This document shows positions 1-11,600 of a DNA stretch of 64,000 nt, piece after piece (within the stretch, counting starts at the first letter, position 1; each line of letters starts with the position of its first letter). Both the position numbers and the translations under genes were made by a program. The notes below the pieces were generated by a model. That model had not been told where the DNA came from. It did no database searches and worked only from the letters and a program-made list of their open reading frames with translations. The stretch is taken from contig JANSLP010000009.1 in the NCBI GenBank assembly GCA_029298735.1, forward strand, positions 124,001-188,000, given 5' to 3'. The DNA comes from Ophiostoma sp. CBS 140.51. Taxonomy: Eukaryota > Ascomycota > Sordariomycetes > Ophiostomatales > Ophiostomataceae.

Positions 1-1825
1 TGGCCGCGTCGCAAACGCGACCTGGCGAGCCGTTGTTGCAAGGAAAGCGCGACCTGCCCGCGTTATTTCGACTAGTTACCAGACTCCCAGACTCGCTAGA
101 TTACGTCGTGGCCATGTGATGGGCCCTGTGTACATGTATTGCAAAGTACCCAAAGAAGACAAGCAACAGTGGTGAGCACGGCTTTCGTGTTCTTGGCAGA
201 TCAGGTCTTATCCGTTTTCTTCTTCTGTTTTTCTGCTTTTGTGGATTGATTGATTGGATTTAAGTCCTGTGGCTCTCTTTTTTGCCCCTGTTCGCTGTTG
301 CCGTTGTAAGAAACAACGAGACGGCCAGAGCAAACCTGGGAAGGAGAGACAGAAGAGACAAGGTCACAGAAAGAGAAGGAGCCACTCTGCGCTTTGCCGA
401 CGAATAGAAAGCCGGCATTCATAGCATCGTAGTTCTCACAGTGGAGCCTTCTCTTCTTCCTTTTTTTTCTGCCTCTATTTTTTCATTTCACCTTTTTTTT
501 TCGTCTCGGTCGTCTTCTGCCTAGGCGGTCTGCAATTTGCCAGGACCAACACGAGGCGAGTTGATTTTTCCTCTCTGGCGCTGCTTGACTTTGCCCCCAA
601 AAGACGTGAAAAGGCGTAAAAAGACGGCGCCCATAGTTCTCGTTCTTGCTTCCAACCAGCGGCTGTCAGTTCGCCCCGGACACAGTGCCGCTCTTGATTT
701 ATGCTTTATGCGAGAGTCCGATTACTGCCTTGTGCCTTGGTGCCTCATTGATAGATTGATCGCGGTCGAATGAGCCGCGAGTCAATCGCTCTTTCCCTCC
801 TCCCCTCTTGCTTTGTTGCCTGTCATTGTTTCAATACTTTTGGTATCTGGCTCCCGGATTCCAAGGTTGCTTTTTTTTCCGTTGTTAATGCGCTGCCCCT
901 CCGTTGTTCCTGCCTCCTTCGTCTGTTCTCTTCTTCCTCTTCGTGCTGCCTCCCTGGAATCACCCGTCCTCGCTGCGCACTGTTTCCCCGAGTGTAATTT
1001 ACCTTTCATCGTACAGTGTCAATTCCCGCTCCCCTTCTTCCCCACTTCGGTGCCGGGCCTATTGAAGCAAAGAGGCAAGTGGTTAGATAGTGAAAAGGCG
1101 CAAAGGCGCAAAGTGCAAAGGCGTGAAAGGCAGAAAGAGGCTAACGACAACGCCAGCGCCAGCTCCCAAGCGGACAGCCTCTGCATCCACCACCCCCCAG
1201 TTCTGGAGTAGGGAGTCCTGGTTCTGCCTGACTGTTTCTTCTCCGCCTGCACTGGCTCCTTCCCCCCATCTTGCCCATCAGCCATCCTACCCTACTCGCC
1301 TGGTCTTGCTCTCCCTCGCTCACCTAGTCTGGTCGCTCTTGCCTTATCCATCCCTCCTACTCGCCATCCACTCCTTCTGCCACTGTCCTATATCTCTCGT
1401 CTGCCTACCTACCTGCTTTGCTCCTGCCCGCGCATCTCTCCATCGTCTGCGCCTGCCCACTGTCCACTGTCCATCCAAAACACCACCACCACCCATCACC
1501 CCCCTTTAAATACGACAAGAAACAATTTAAGAAAACGAGATACCACCAAACAGTGCACGCGACGACAAATATCGACGACAACCCGCTTTCCGAAAGGACG
1601 CTCGAGTATTCTCTCGTCCAGGCGATTAGCCCACCCCGTCGACAAAAGCCCACCCACCTCTTCGACGGCATTTCGGATCTCTTCAATTCCGCTCACTTTG
1701 CCGGCATCTCGACATCTCCCAGCTTCGTTTATTCTCGACCCGCCGCCTCCTCTTTCTAGATACCTCGGGCCCGTCGCCGCTTTGCCTTTTACACCCTTTA
1801 AAGGAAGCATTCTCAGTTATCGACA
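1..1825. other. Upstream region and leader of the Cdc42 gene, no gene seen
   Basis: No frame carries a plausible protein; the open frames here are low-complexity Ser/Leu/Pro-rich readings of CT-rich DNA. From about 780 the + strand becomes strongly C+T-biased, and this continues to the Cdc42 start codon. That fits promoter plus 5' untranslated leader of the + strand gene that follows. I found no RNA gene or mobile element. Confidence 0.6.
1505..1512 (+). promoter_or_regulatory. Possible TATA-like element of the Cdc42 gene
   Basis: TTTAAATA stands in otherwise CT-rich DNA about 315 bp before the Cdc42 start codon. Position and sequence are compatible with a TATA box, but no transcript evidence is available. 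Confidence 0.25.
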
Positions 1826-3106
1826 ATGGTTGTCGCAACAATCAAGTACGTGTTATCTCTCTGTGTGTCTCTGCACTCAAATAACGAGAGAGTCCTGGCT
1901 TTTTCGGCCTTTTGGTCTATCATCCTTCTTTCCATCTTCCGACTTGTGGTTTCGGTGATTCAGACTCGCGGGACGCTCGATCGCTCTCCCTTTTGTCCCT
2001 CTCCTCCTCCTGCCAATGCCCGCTTGCATGTGCTTTCTAGCGGTGTCGGATGCAGTCCGTCCGTCGTGGCCTTAAGGGACCGCCAGTGAAGGCTATCCGA
2101 CGCCACGTGGATTGTGGCCGGGCGTCCAGGCGCGTCTGCGTTGGCACAGAAAGCATATGCAGGTTGGTAGTCAGCATCGGATTGGGGATTGGGCGTCTTT
2201 CAAGTGTGAGGCGGTCGAGGGTAGCTGGCAGACTGCACTTTTGGACCCTGCCAGCTCAACGGCCGTTGTCGAGTCCGAATTGCCGCCGACCGCCTGCGTT
2301 GCGTCATATTGCTTCTCGTCTCTTCCCTTTCTTCTCATGTTCCTGCCAAACAGCCTAGCTAACAAAACCTTCGTCTACAGGTGCGTGGTGGTGGGTGACG
2401 GTGCCGTCGGCAAGACCTGTCTGCTGATCAGCTACACAACCAACAAATTCCCTTCGGAGTATGTGCCGACTGTGTTTGACAACTATGCCGTCACGGTTAT
2501 GTGAGTACTCTAGCCCCTTGCCGCCCATCTCCTGCCCCCGTCTACCATCTACCATCATTGGTGTCCGTTCCTAACACTTCGCCTCCTAGGATCGGCGACG
2601 AGCCTTACACCCTCGGTCTGTTCGATACCGCCGGTCAAGAAGATTACGACCGTCTGCGTCCCTTATCGTACCCGCAGACCGACGTCTTCCTCGTCTGCTT
2701 CAGCGTCACATCGCCCGCTTCGTTTGAAAACGTCCGCGAGAAGTGGTTCCCCGAGGTGCACCACCACTGCCCTGGTGTCCCCTGCCTGATTGTCGGCACA
2801 CAGGTCGATCTGCGGGACGACCCCAGCGTACGGGAGAAGCTGTCCAAGCAGAAGATGGCGCCTGTACGGAAGGAGGACGGCGAGCGGATGGCGAAGGACC
2901 TGGGTGCGGTCAAGTACGTCGAGTGCAGTGCCCTGACACAGTACAAGCTGAAGGATGTGTTTGACGAGGTGAGTTTTTTGTGCATCCCATTTCCGTCCCA
3001 TGCCATGTTTCCTCGATGTTTCGCATATTAACAACACCAGGCCATCGTCGCAGCATTGGAGCCGCCCGCGCCCAAGAAGAAGTCGCACAAGTGCCTCGTT
3101 CTTTAG
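1826..3106 (+). CDS. cdc42: Rho-family GTPase Cdc42
   Basis: Four exons: 1826-1845, 2381-2500, 2590-2968 and 3041-3106, encoding 194 aa. All donors are GTRNGT-like and a GCTAAC branch site precedes the end of intron 1. The spliced protein has the P-loop GDGAVGKT (12-19), switch I with YVPTVFDNY (34-42, effector Thr37), switch II DTAGQE (59-64, catalytic Gln63), the TQVD guanine-specificity motif (about 117-120) and ECSALT. It ends in a polybasic KKK and the CAAX box CLVL, predicting geranylgeranylation and plasma-membrane attachment. Cdc42 cycles between GDP and GTP to set polarity, through PAK kinases, formins and septins. Residues such as MVVATIK at the start and IGDEPYTLGLFDTAG separate it from fungal Rac1. 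Intron 1 is 535 bp, long for this genome, and follows only 20 coding bases. Confidence 0.96.
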
Positions 3107-4621
3107 TTTGGTCGTGTTCGTTCTGTTTTGCTTTTCCCAATGTCAATGCCATGCCGCCTCTTTTATCAACCACATCTCTCTCGCCCCAATGATCGACTCG
3201 ACCTATTCGTGTTCTCCTCGACGTGCTCTGCCTTTGCTTTCCTTCGATCTTCCGGTCCCATCTCTTTTTGTGATATCAACTTGTCTTCCCTCTCGTCCGC
3301 TCCCGAACTTCTGGCAAAGCCTTTTCGAGGCTTCGTAAAGGTGTGTGTCGGGCCAATAGACGGTTTCGATTTAGGAAAGGGCAAGCGGGAGGGAAGTTGT
3401 AGACGGCGTTTAGAGATATAGAGCAAGACCAGCAGACATCTATGATCAGCAAGAATGCAATCTGGGCCTTGTCGTTTTTCTGGCGTCTCTCGTCTTTCTG
3501 CATCTGGTGATTAGACCGGCTGCTTTCTTGCCTTTGTCGTCTTCGTCTCTGTCTCTTTCTCCATCTTGCTTCTCAGCTGTCAAGCCTCTTGCTATCGTGT
3601 ACCGAGACCGTCCGAAAACCGTTGAGAAGCACATCCAATGTGCACGGGGTCCCGTTCGCTTCTTCCTCTTCTTTCCCTCTTCATCCCCCAGTCGCATTTA
3701 CCCCCATTTTCGTTTTTGATTCATGCAGTCTTCTTCTTTTCTTGCGGTTTATTTTCATCTTTTCTCTTTTTCTCTTCCCCGAGTTTCTTAATTTTATAGG
3801 ACAAAGTTTGGCGATTTGGAGTGCAATTGATTTTATTTTCCCCAGCTGATTCCGACTTGAGTGTTTCTTTGTGCATGCTCTGCCCGCCCGCAGCAGTAGC
3901 TATTTATATATGTACAAGCACCGGCAGCATGTGCTCCATTCAGAACGAAGAACCGCATGCCATGTATCGGAACGGGCTGCGGCGTTGGCCGTAGCAAAAT
4001 CAAATCCCCGCGCGCGCATATCTTCGGAAGCAGGAACCGTTTGGTAGTTTGGCGGCTGCGACGGGCGGTTGTGCATTCCGCATTTAGCTTCAGGATCCAG
4101 TCAGTTTGTCAGTCGCAGTTGTCGTTCTGTTGGCTGCTGGTGGATGGGGCACATTTTAGTGGGTATTCGCACGCAACGGGCAGGCAACTCCCTCCATCAC
4201 CTCAGTGTTACCTTTCCCCCTCTTGGTGGCTCTTGGTCGCCTCATTGCGGGCACAATTCAACAGCGCTTTCCTTTTTGGGAATGTAGACCCGACTGTTGG
4301 ATAACGGAAGGCGCATCGACACCCTTTATCGCGCCTTCAAGAGGGGTTCTCTTTCGTTTCTTTTCATGTTCTTTTGTGTTTTTGTGTGTCATTGGGATCT
4401 TTTTGCAATATACAGCTAGACAACAAAGCAAGGGTCAGCTGCCGACGCCGGTGACCCCTCAATGCGCCCTTCCACTCTGGCTTTCTGACGATATATATAT
4501 ACCGAGGACCTCATCTTTGTTTTCTGTCTCAAGCTCTCTCTTTTATCGCGAGAACTTCTTAGCTTCCATTTGTCTTTTTGGATACCATTCTACATCGCGC
4601 CACCTCTCACACAACTTCACA
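3107..4621. other. Spacer between the Cdc42 and ureohydrolase genes
   Basis: The first 700 bp are T-rich and look like the Cdc42 3' untranslated region and terminator zone. The rest is the promoter of the secreted ureohydrolase, with an AT-repeat TATA-like element at 4491-4501. The frame upstream of the ureohydrolase ATG stays open to 4205, but that stretch lacks protein-like composition and the signal peptide starts at 4622. No separate gene is supported. Confidence 0.6.
4491..4501 (+). promoter_or_regulatory. TATA box candidate for the ureohydrolase gene
   Basis: ATATATATATA lies 120 bp before the start codon at 4622 and is followed by a CT-rich stretch typical of fungal transcription start regions. 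Assignment rests on sequence and spacing only. Confidence 0.5.
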
Positions 4622-5929
4622 ATGCCAGCAAGTGTTCGCGCATGGGTGCTGGCCATTGTGGCCGCTCTCGCTGCCGTCAGCCCAGCCGAGGCCTGCGCTG
4701 GTCACCGTCACAGCCACGACGACACGCCGTTCTCTGAAGAGTACCTCGAAGAGCTCCAGCGGAAATGGGGAAGTGAGTGGTCCTTCAACGGCATCGGCTC
4801 GTTTGGCCATCTCGAATACGTCAAGTGCCTCACCAACCCCGAAGAGCTCTACGACATTGCCATTATCGGTGCACCCTTTGACACGGCCGTCTCCTACCGA
4901 CCAGGCGCACGGTTCGGCCCCCGTGCGATTCGCCAGGCCTCGAGCCGTCAGACAGCCCTGCGTGGCTTCAATCAGCGCGCCGGTATCAACCCGTACCGGA
5001 GCTGGGCGCGCATCCTCGACTGCGGCGACATCCCCATTACGCCCATGGACAACGTTGTGGCGGTCCAGCAAATGTCTGAAGCGTTTGTCGAGCTCGGCAA
5101 GCGGCCACCAGCATCCAAGTCGGTCCTGCAGCGGCCGAAGTTGATTACACTCGGCGGTGACCACAGTCTGGCGCTTCCGGCGCTGCGAGCCCTGCACGCA
5201 GCCTATGGACAGCTGCGGGTGATTCACTTTGATGGTAGGTAGATGAGCGTTCTTACAAAAAAAAATATGTGACACCCACTAACAATTGCAGCCCACCTCG
5301 ATACGTGGCACCCCGAAAAGTACCCGTCGGCCTGGCCGTCTGAACAGTCCCGCTACAACCACGGCTCTATGTTCTGGGTTGCCGGCCAAGAGGGCCTGCT
5401 GACCAACTCGACGGGTGCGCCCTCGGTTCACGCCGGCCTGCGCACACGCCTCACGGGCGACGATTTTGCCGACTACTACGACGACGACCGGCAGAACTGG
5501 GTGCGCCTGAGCGCTGACGATCTGGACGATATGGGTGGTCCCCGCGCTGTGCTCGCAGCCATTCTCGAAGCTATTGGCGACAACGACGACCCGGTCTATC
5601 TTTCGGTCGACATTGACGTGCTGGACCCTGCGTTTGCGCCCGGCACTGGCACGCCCGAGCCTGGTGGATGGACGACGCGCGAGCTTATCCGGATCTTGCG
5701 CGGACTGGAAGGACTCAACATTGTCGGTGCGGATGTGGTCGAGGTCGCGCCTGCGTACCAAGGCCCGGGCGAGGAGACAGCGCTTGCGGCGGCGCAGGTG
5801 GTCTACGAGATCATGAGCTCGATGGTGAAGCGCGGCATGGCCGATATGGGCAAGGAGTGCCCCGTTTATGAGAAGGAGGAGGTGCCGTCAAAGCTACCGC
5901 CCAAGGAGCGTGTCGTCGATGAGCTGTGA
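4622..5929 (+). CDS. Secreted agmatinase-type ureohydrolase
   Basis: Two exons (4622-5234 and 5292-5929; 57-bp intron with a CACTAAC branch) encode 416 aa. The start is set by a clear signal peptide: a hydrophobic core at residues 8-20 followed by SPAEACAG, then a His-rich HRHSHDD. The arginase/agmatinase fold is shown by the three metal-binding signatures: GGDHS (178-182), DAHLD (204-208, split by the intron) and SVDIDVLDP (309-317), with Asp311 and Asp313 as Mn ligands. Such enzymes hydrolyse a guanidino group to release urea, for example agmatine to putrescine. The fungal secreted group is annotated variously as agmatinase or proclavaminate amidinohydrolase, so the true substrate cannot be read from sequence. 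Secretion suggests nitrogen scavenging outside the cell or in the vacuole. Confidence 0.9.
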
Positions 5930-6402
5930 GAGGGCAGGAAAGAAAATAGGGGGAGAGAAGGAAGAAGGAGATTGGAGATAGGGAAGGAAGAAGAGTCATA
6001 AGTGGCAGGGACTGTACAACAGGACTATGAAAGGACGGACTGCCGGATCAGAAACCGCCCCGACCTCTCCTTGTCTCATCTGAGATCACTCCTTATCAGC
6101 ATGGTGTGAGAAAGCTCGATGTGAAAGATAGCGACGAGACTGGATCGATTTGCTGGAAATGTAACAACCCAAAAAAAGAACAAAAACCCAAACTCTTTTG
6201 AATTCCACGTCAATCTCAACAGCAAGGCTGACCATTGAAAAGAAAGATAAATAATGAGGATAAGGGTAAAGAGTAATGCGATTGACGAAGTATCGGCTGT
6301 TCCTTTCTCCGTATCGCTATCGCAGTAACTCGACCTCCTTCTCAATCTGAAACCGGCCGCCTCTGGTTTGCTGTCTCGCTGTCTCTTTCCTCAAAAACGC
6401 TG

Positions 6403-6409
6403 TGACTCA
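6403..6409 (+). promoter_or_regulatory. CPC-1/Gcn4-type binding site upstream of AsnRS
   Basis: TGACTCA is the exact consensus recognised by Gcn4 in yeast and CPC-1/CpcA in filamentous fungi. It lies 410 bp before the AsnRS start codon. Aminoacyl-tRNA synthetase genes are known targets of this general amino-acid control, so the placement is functionally sensible. Direct binding is inferred. Confidence 0.55.
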
Positions 6410-6647
6410 GAAAGCGCAACGCAGCGCGCGCAGCGCAAGAACGACTGTCAACCAGCCCCGCCTGCCTCCCAGATTTCTGGGGCCTGCGACTGCCCTTATC
6501 CAGCGCCGGCTCGCCCTAGCAGTATTTTATCTCTGATAACCCCACCACTGGACGACTTCTCTTTTTTCGGCCGTCCTCCTCTCTCGTCCCTTTTTCTTTT
6601 CCTTTCCCCAGACACCACCACAACCACGATAGACGATAGTGCTTTTG

Positions 6648-6724
6648 GTGAGTACAGAATTGACGTTTCTTTTCCTCTTCTGCGCGGCACATATTTTTTC
6701 TGACCATTTTGTCACATCGCGCAG
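6648..6724 (+). other. Probable intron in the 5' leader of the AsnRS gene
   Basis: The segment begins GTGAGT, contains CTGACC at about 6700-6705 as a branch site, and ends with GCAG. It is 77 bp long, the usual intron size in this window, and lies fully before the ATG at 6819, so it would not change the protein. Confidence 0.5.
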
Positions 6725-6818
6725 AGCAATTGGCATCTACGAGCCTCAGCCCAATCTACGATAATCAACAAAACGATACCCCTGTCAACTCTGTCAGATC
6801 ACCCCTCACGCCCACAAC

Positions 6819-8600
6819 ATGGCATCCGCCCAGGAACCCGCCGTGCGCGTCGACAAGGTGGAGGCGCCTCCGGTCTACATCGACACCGACGTCGGCAAGG
6901 ATGACGAGTCCGCCGACGGCACCGAGGCCAAGCCCTTCAAGTCGCTGGCCCACGCCTACATCCAGAACCTGGACCAACCCGCCAAGGAGTACCTGATGCG
7001 CTCGTCGACAACGACACCGGCTGGCGCGGACGCGTCCGACGAGGCCGCCCGCCTGCAATGGAAGACCCCCGCCAAGAGCGCCGCCAAGAAGGCACAGACG
7101 CTGCTCGACGGCCACAAGAAGAAGCTCGCACGCGCCCAGCAGACGGCGGCCAAGGAGGAGGAGCAGAAGCAACAGCGGGCCAAGAACCTCGAGGCGGCCA
7201 AGTCCGTGACCATCTCCGAGGACCCGTCGCTTCCCAAGGCCCAGACGATCAAGCTGTGGCAAAAGGACGTGCCGCTGGGCGACCCGGCCAAGGACGTCAA
7301 GGGCACACGTGTCCGTGTCTTTGGCCGCATCCACCGTCTGCGTGTCCAGAAGCAGGCTACCTTCCTGACGCTCAAGGACGGCTACGGCTTCCTGCAGTGC
7401 GTTATTGCGGCCGGCCCGCTGACGTCGACGTACGAGGCGCTGCTGTTTGCGCAGGAGACGTCGCTCTTCCTGTTTGGTGAGCTGCGCACGGTGCCCGAGG
7501 GCGCCACGGCCCCCGACGGCCGCGAACTACACGTGGACTACTACGAGGTGTACGGCCGTGCTCCTGGTGACGCTGAGGCCATTACCAACATTGTGGCCTC
7601 GGGCCAGCAGGACCCCTGGGAGTCGGACATGCTGGACAAGCGCCACTTGGTGCTGCGCGGTGACAAGGCGTCGGCCGTCATGAAGCTGCGGTCGGTGCTG
7701 TACGAGTCGTTTATCCTGGCCTTCAAGGAGCGCCGCATTGCGGCCGTGTCTCCGCCGGCCTTTGTGCAGACGCAGGTCGAGGGTGGCTCGACGCTGTTCC
7801 GTGTGCCCTACTACAACGAGGACGCCTACCTGACACAGTCATCGCAGCTGTACCTGGAGACGTGCATTCCCAGCATGGGCGATGTCTACTGTATCGAGAA
7901 GTCGTTCCGTGCCGAGAAGTCGCTGACGCGCCGTCATCTGTCCGAGTACACGCACATTGAGGCCGAACTTGACGGCATTGTCTTTGACGACCTGCTGGTG
8001 CACATTGAGGATATCATCTGCAGTGTTGTTGATGCCGTCCTAGCCGACCCGGCCGGCAAGGAGCTGGTTGAGCTGCTGCACCCTGGCTTTGTCAAGCCTT
8101 CGCGCCCCTTCAAGCGCATGAAGTACACTGATGCCATTGACTGGCTCAACGCCCAGAACCCCCCTGTCCTCAACGAGTTTGGCCAGCCGCACGTGTTTGG
8201 TGACGACATTGCTGAGGCCGCCGAGCGCAAGATGGTCGACACGCTCAACGTGCCCGTCCTGCTGACGCACTTCCCCGTTGAGGTCAAGGCGTTCTACATG
8301 AAGAAGGACCCCAGCGACCTGCGCGTCACCGAGAGTGTCGACGTGCTGATGCCCAACGTGGGTGAAATTGTCGGTGGCTCGATGCGCATGGACGGCTACG
8401 ATGAGTTGATGGCCGCCTTCAAGAGCAAGGGCCTCAACCCCGAGCCGTACTACTGGTACCTGGACCAGCGCAAGTACGGCACCAGCCCGCACGGCGGCTA
8501 TGGCCTTGGCCTCGAGCGTCTGCTCGCCTGGCTCGCCAACCAGCACACTGTCCGCACGTGCTGCCTGTACCCGCGCTTCATGGGCCGCGCGAAGCCGTAA
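6819..8600 (+). CDS. Asparaginyl-tRNA synthetase, cytoplasmic
   Basis: A single exon encodes 593 aa. After a charged, Lys-rich N-terminal extension (about 80-135, coiled-coil-like) comes an OB-fold anticodon-binding domain (about 163-270, starting VRVFGRIHRLRVQ). The class II catalytic core follows, with motif 2 from FRAEKS to IEAE (about 363-383) and motif 3 GGYGLGLERLLAWL (about 558-571). It attaches asparagine to tRNA-Asn in the cytosol. The sequence HFPVEVKAFYMKKD and the long N-terminal extension match eukaryotic AsnRS (yeast Ded81) rather than AspRS, and no mitochondrial presequence is visible. The upstream CPC-1-type element suggests induction on amino-acid starvation. Length is normal for the family. 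Confidence 0.94.
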   Translation: MASAQEPAVRVDKVEAPPVYIDTDVGKDDESADGTEAKPFKSLAHAYIQNLDQPAKEYLMRSSTTTPAGADASDEAARLQWKTPAKSAAKKAQTLLDGHKKKLARAQQTAAKEEEQKQQRAKNLEAAKSVTISEDPSLPKAQTIKLWQKDVPLGDPAKDVKGTRVRVFGRIHRLRVQKQATFLTLKDGYGFLQCVIAAGPLTSTYEALLFAQETSLFLFGELRTVPEGATAPDGRELHVDYYEVYGRAPGDAEAITNIVASGQQDPWESDMLDKRHLVLRGDKASAVMKLRSVLYESFILAFKERRIAAVSPPAFVQTQVEGGSTLFRVPYYNEDAYLTQSSQLYLETCIPSMGDVYCIEKSFRAEKSLTRRHLSEYTHIEAELDGIVFDDLLVHIEDIICSVVDAVLADPAGKELVELLHPGFVKPSRPFKRMKYTDAIDWLNAQNPPVLNEFGQPHVFGDDIAEAAERKMVDTLNVPVLLTHFPVEVKAFYMKKDPSDLRVTESVDVLMPNVGEIVGGSMRMDGYDELMAAFKSKGLNPEPYYWYLDQRKYGTSPHGGYGLGLERLLAWLANQHTVRTCCLYPRFMGRAKP

Positions 8601-11600
8601 AGGAGATGAGTCGACGGCTTTGCTTTTATGGGACTTCAGCTGAGAAATGGATTTATGGATATGGGATCACGATTGTTTGATAGACTTGTTTGGGAGAAAA
8701 TATCAAGAGCAACGTGGAAAGGACAAAGAACACGAGGATGAGGCATTGCACTTTGTACGTACTTTCAAGACGAATAAAAAATATGATAAAATGATAAATG
8801 CTTGGCTTGGAAATCGTGAAACCTTACAATTGGCATTGTATGTCTATGGCCAAACTCATACGGAGTGCTACATATGTGTGCTTCATACGAATTATGTGCA
8901 GATGTTCTAGGTCCTGGATTCGACTATGGGGTGCGTGCTGGCTCCTCCTTCCGCCAGCATCGATCGTCTGGGTCCAAGCGAAGCTCCCGCGTTGCTCTTT
9001 CGTCCCTTGACGGGAGCGAGTATGTTGGTTGGTTGATCTGTTTTCTCCATGTTCTTTCGTTCTTCCCTTTTGTTCTTCTTTTCCCTTTCTTTCCTTTGCT
9101 TTTCTCCTTCATACAGAGTGCATTCGCCCTTTCCTCTTCCACCTTCTTTGGCCCCTCATGCACGTTCCTGCATCACGCCAAACAATCCCTGCAGCCGCAG
9201 CCCCAAGAAAGTGGTTCCGCCTGTCTGAGTCGGTTTGGGAAGGTGCGTTGTGGTACTTGTGCACCCGTGCGATTCTTCACAGCTCTTTTTATCATCCAAG
9301 TGCTCTTCCTTTCCATCTGCTGTAGAAACGTTCTTGTCGCTTGTGTGGCCAACACACAAGCAGGAGAGATGTGTGTAAAGTACTTTGCACCTTACCCGGA
9401 GCTGTGGTGAACCCCTGAACACGATACCTTGTTACAACGACATGTCTCTTTTGTCTTTTTGTCTTTTGGAGGTTGAATATTTTGTGCGCCGTCGTACAGC
9501 CCTTTGACCCAATATCTCACAATACCTCCGCGCGAGAACATAAGGCTGGGAGACTGGGCTTCTTGGCCGGGGTCCTCTTTCCCCCTTTCCCCTGATCTTT
9601 TGCTGTGCCAGGGGTGTACCTCTTCCTCCTCCCCTTTCCTCTCGCCTCTCAGCCATCAGCGGAGCAACATCAGAGTTGCAAAAGTCGTAGCGTCGCAGCA
9701 GCCCCTCGTGCGGTGGCTCAAATTTCCAGCCAGGGGGGACACGACCTCTGCCCGTCATGCTTGTGTGCAACGCTCCCCTTTTTTGTTGGGTCCAGTCTTG
9801 TCTGTGGCTTTTCAAGTGAAATGGGGGAGGACCCTGAAAGTTGATGGCACGCGAGGCATGCATTCACATCTCGAGGACGAGGACATGTGCATTGTTGGAC
9901 AAAAGACGTGTCGTATCTCTGTCGAAATCGAGTCGATCTATCTTTTCTTCAGGGAGTTTTACAGGCCTACTCCGTATGTGTACAAATTCGCATTTCAATA
10001 AGCCACAGCAACACGTCTATCATATGATTTTTTTTTTGTCTTTTTCCAACCAGGGGAGTCCTCGCTCTGCGTCTGTCTGTCCACGTCCACATTGTTTCGT
10101 TTCTGGACAGGGCAGTGCGGAGGGGGCTGCTGGGCCAGACTTCATGCAAAAAAAGCCAGTCGCCAGTCTGTGTGCCACGTCTGTTCTCGAAGTATGGGGC
10201 ACACAGTTCATTCTCCCCTTTCTGCCCAGACCACACTTGCAAGATATCTTACTTGTATCTACCCTACCCCTGGGCCCTGCCTAAAATGTATTATTTTACG
10301 GAGCATGGGGGTAGCGTGTGCAGAATATTCTATTATTATCTATCTCCCTAGCAGGTGGTAGCAGTTCTGGACAGGACAAGGACACAGGGAACCGAGAATA
10401 CATACTCCAATACTGAATACAGAGACTCGGAAAGCATGCCCAGACGTTGATCCATATCCAAAGTCGAGCTTCTGCATTCTCAGGGGATCAGCAGATGAGC
10501 CACAATATGGGGAGATCATAGGATTGCCTTTATGATAATCTGTATGCACAGCATGGCCGTTCAATTGTGAAGAACATTTGTTTGCAGTTATCTGCACTCA
10601 TCTACGTACAGTTCCCCAGTCTTAACATCGTGCTCTGCACGCACTCCTTCCAAACGAAGCTAGAGATTGATAAAAATGGAAATGGGGAAAATGGGAAAAT
10701 AGAAGGAAGAGAGAGGGTCCCAGAGGACGCTAAAAAGACCCGAATGGCGTCAGGAAATGAGCAGTAAAGCCGTCCCGGCGCTGTTTAACTCCTTTAAACG
10801 CTTGTTGCCTCTAGTCAACGCTTTTTTGGCGAGCTACAACGGTTCGTCTGTCACGCCTGCCCCATCTTGCCCTTGAGCCCCTTCCTTTAGATCCGACACT
10901 TGGACACTGGCACGACGCGCTCCAGGCGCGGAAATCACGACCTGCGCGACTTCGTATTCTTAAGGCAGGTGTGGTCGATACAAGTTTTGCTTGAGGAAGG
11001 AATGGCTATCACGAGCATCGACTCTCAATTCACAACCTGGATTTCGACATCTTGATAGCTTCAAATATGGCCACGCGTGCCTATAGCCCATCTTATATAG
11101 ATCGTAACGTCCCCTCTCCTTCAACCGTTTTTTGGCCGTTTTCCTTTTCCCTTCTTTCGTTCGTTTTGGACCCTTTGGCCTCCCTTCGACCCTTTGCCCC
11201 ATTAACCCGCACATGTACCGCATCCTCATATTGACGTTCACTTTCACTATCCTTCTCAATGTAGGATACATTTGTTGGAACACCGTGGACGTACACACTC
11301 CCGTCTGTGAGGGGACCGCAATCTATCCCCGGCTTGCCCTTTGCCCAGACTCGCGGCAAACCCAAAAGAGAGTACAGAGTAGCCATTTTGTATGCTCCAG
11401 AGTTCAAATGCATTTTGCTGCCCACGTTGCCATGTCCCAATGCTCCAATGGGACAATGAATGCCCCCGGTTCTGACAATGCCATCAATACAACAAATACC
11501 ATCAATGCTTTTTGACGGCCCCCAACATCGCCAACCATCGCCAATCCCCATCCGAAAGCAGCAGAAACAGCCCTGGGACAGCTTTTTAGTGCACTCTCAG

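Larger units (their letters stand above)
5930..6818. other. Spacer between ureohydrolase and AsnRS genes
   Basis: It holds the ureohydrolase 3' untranslated region, then the AsnRS promoter with a TGACTCA element at 6403-6409 and a probable intron in the 5' leader at 6648-6724. No additional coding region is supported. Confidence 0.6.

Noticed and set aside
4205..4621. In-frame upstream extension of the ureohydrolase to an ATG at 4205
   Set aside because: It would bury the signal peptide and runs through the TATA-like element; the start at 4622 explains the protein better.
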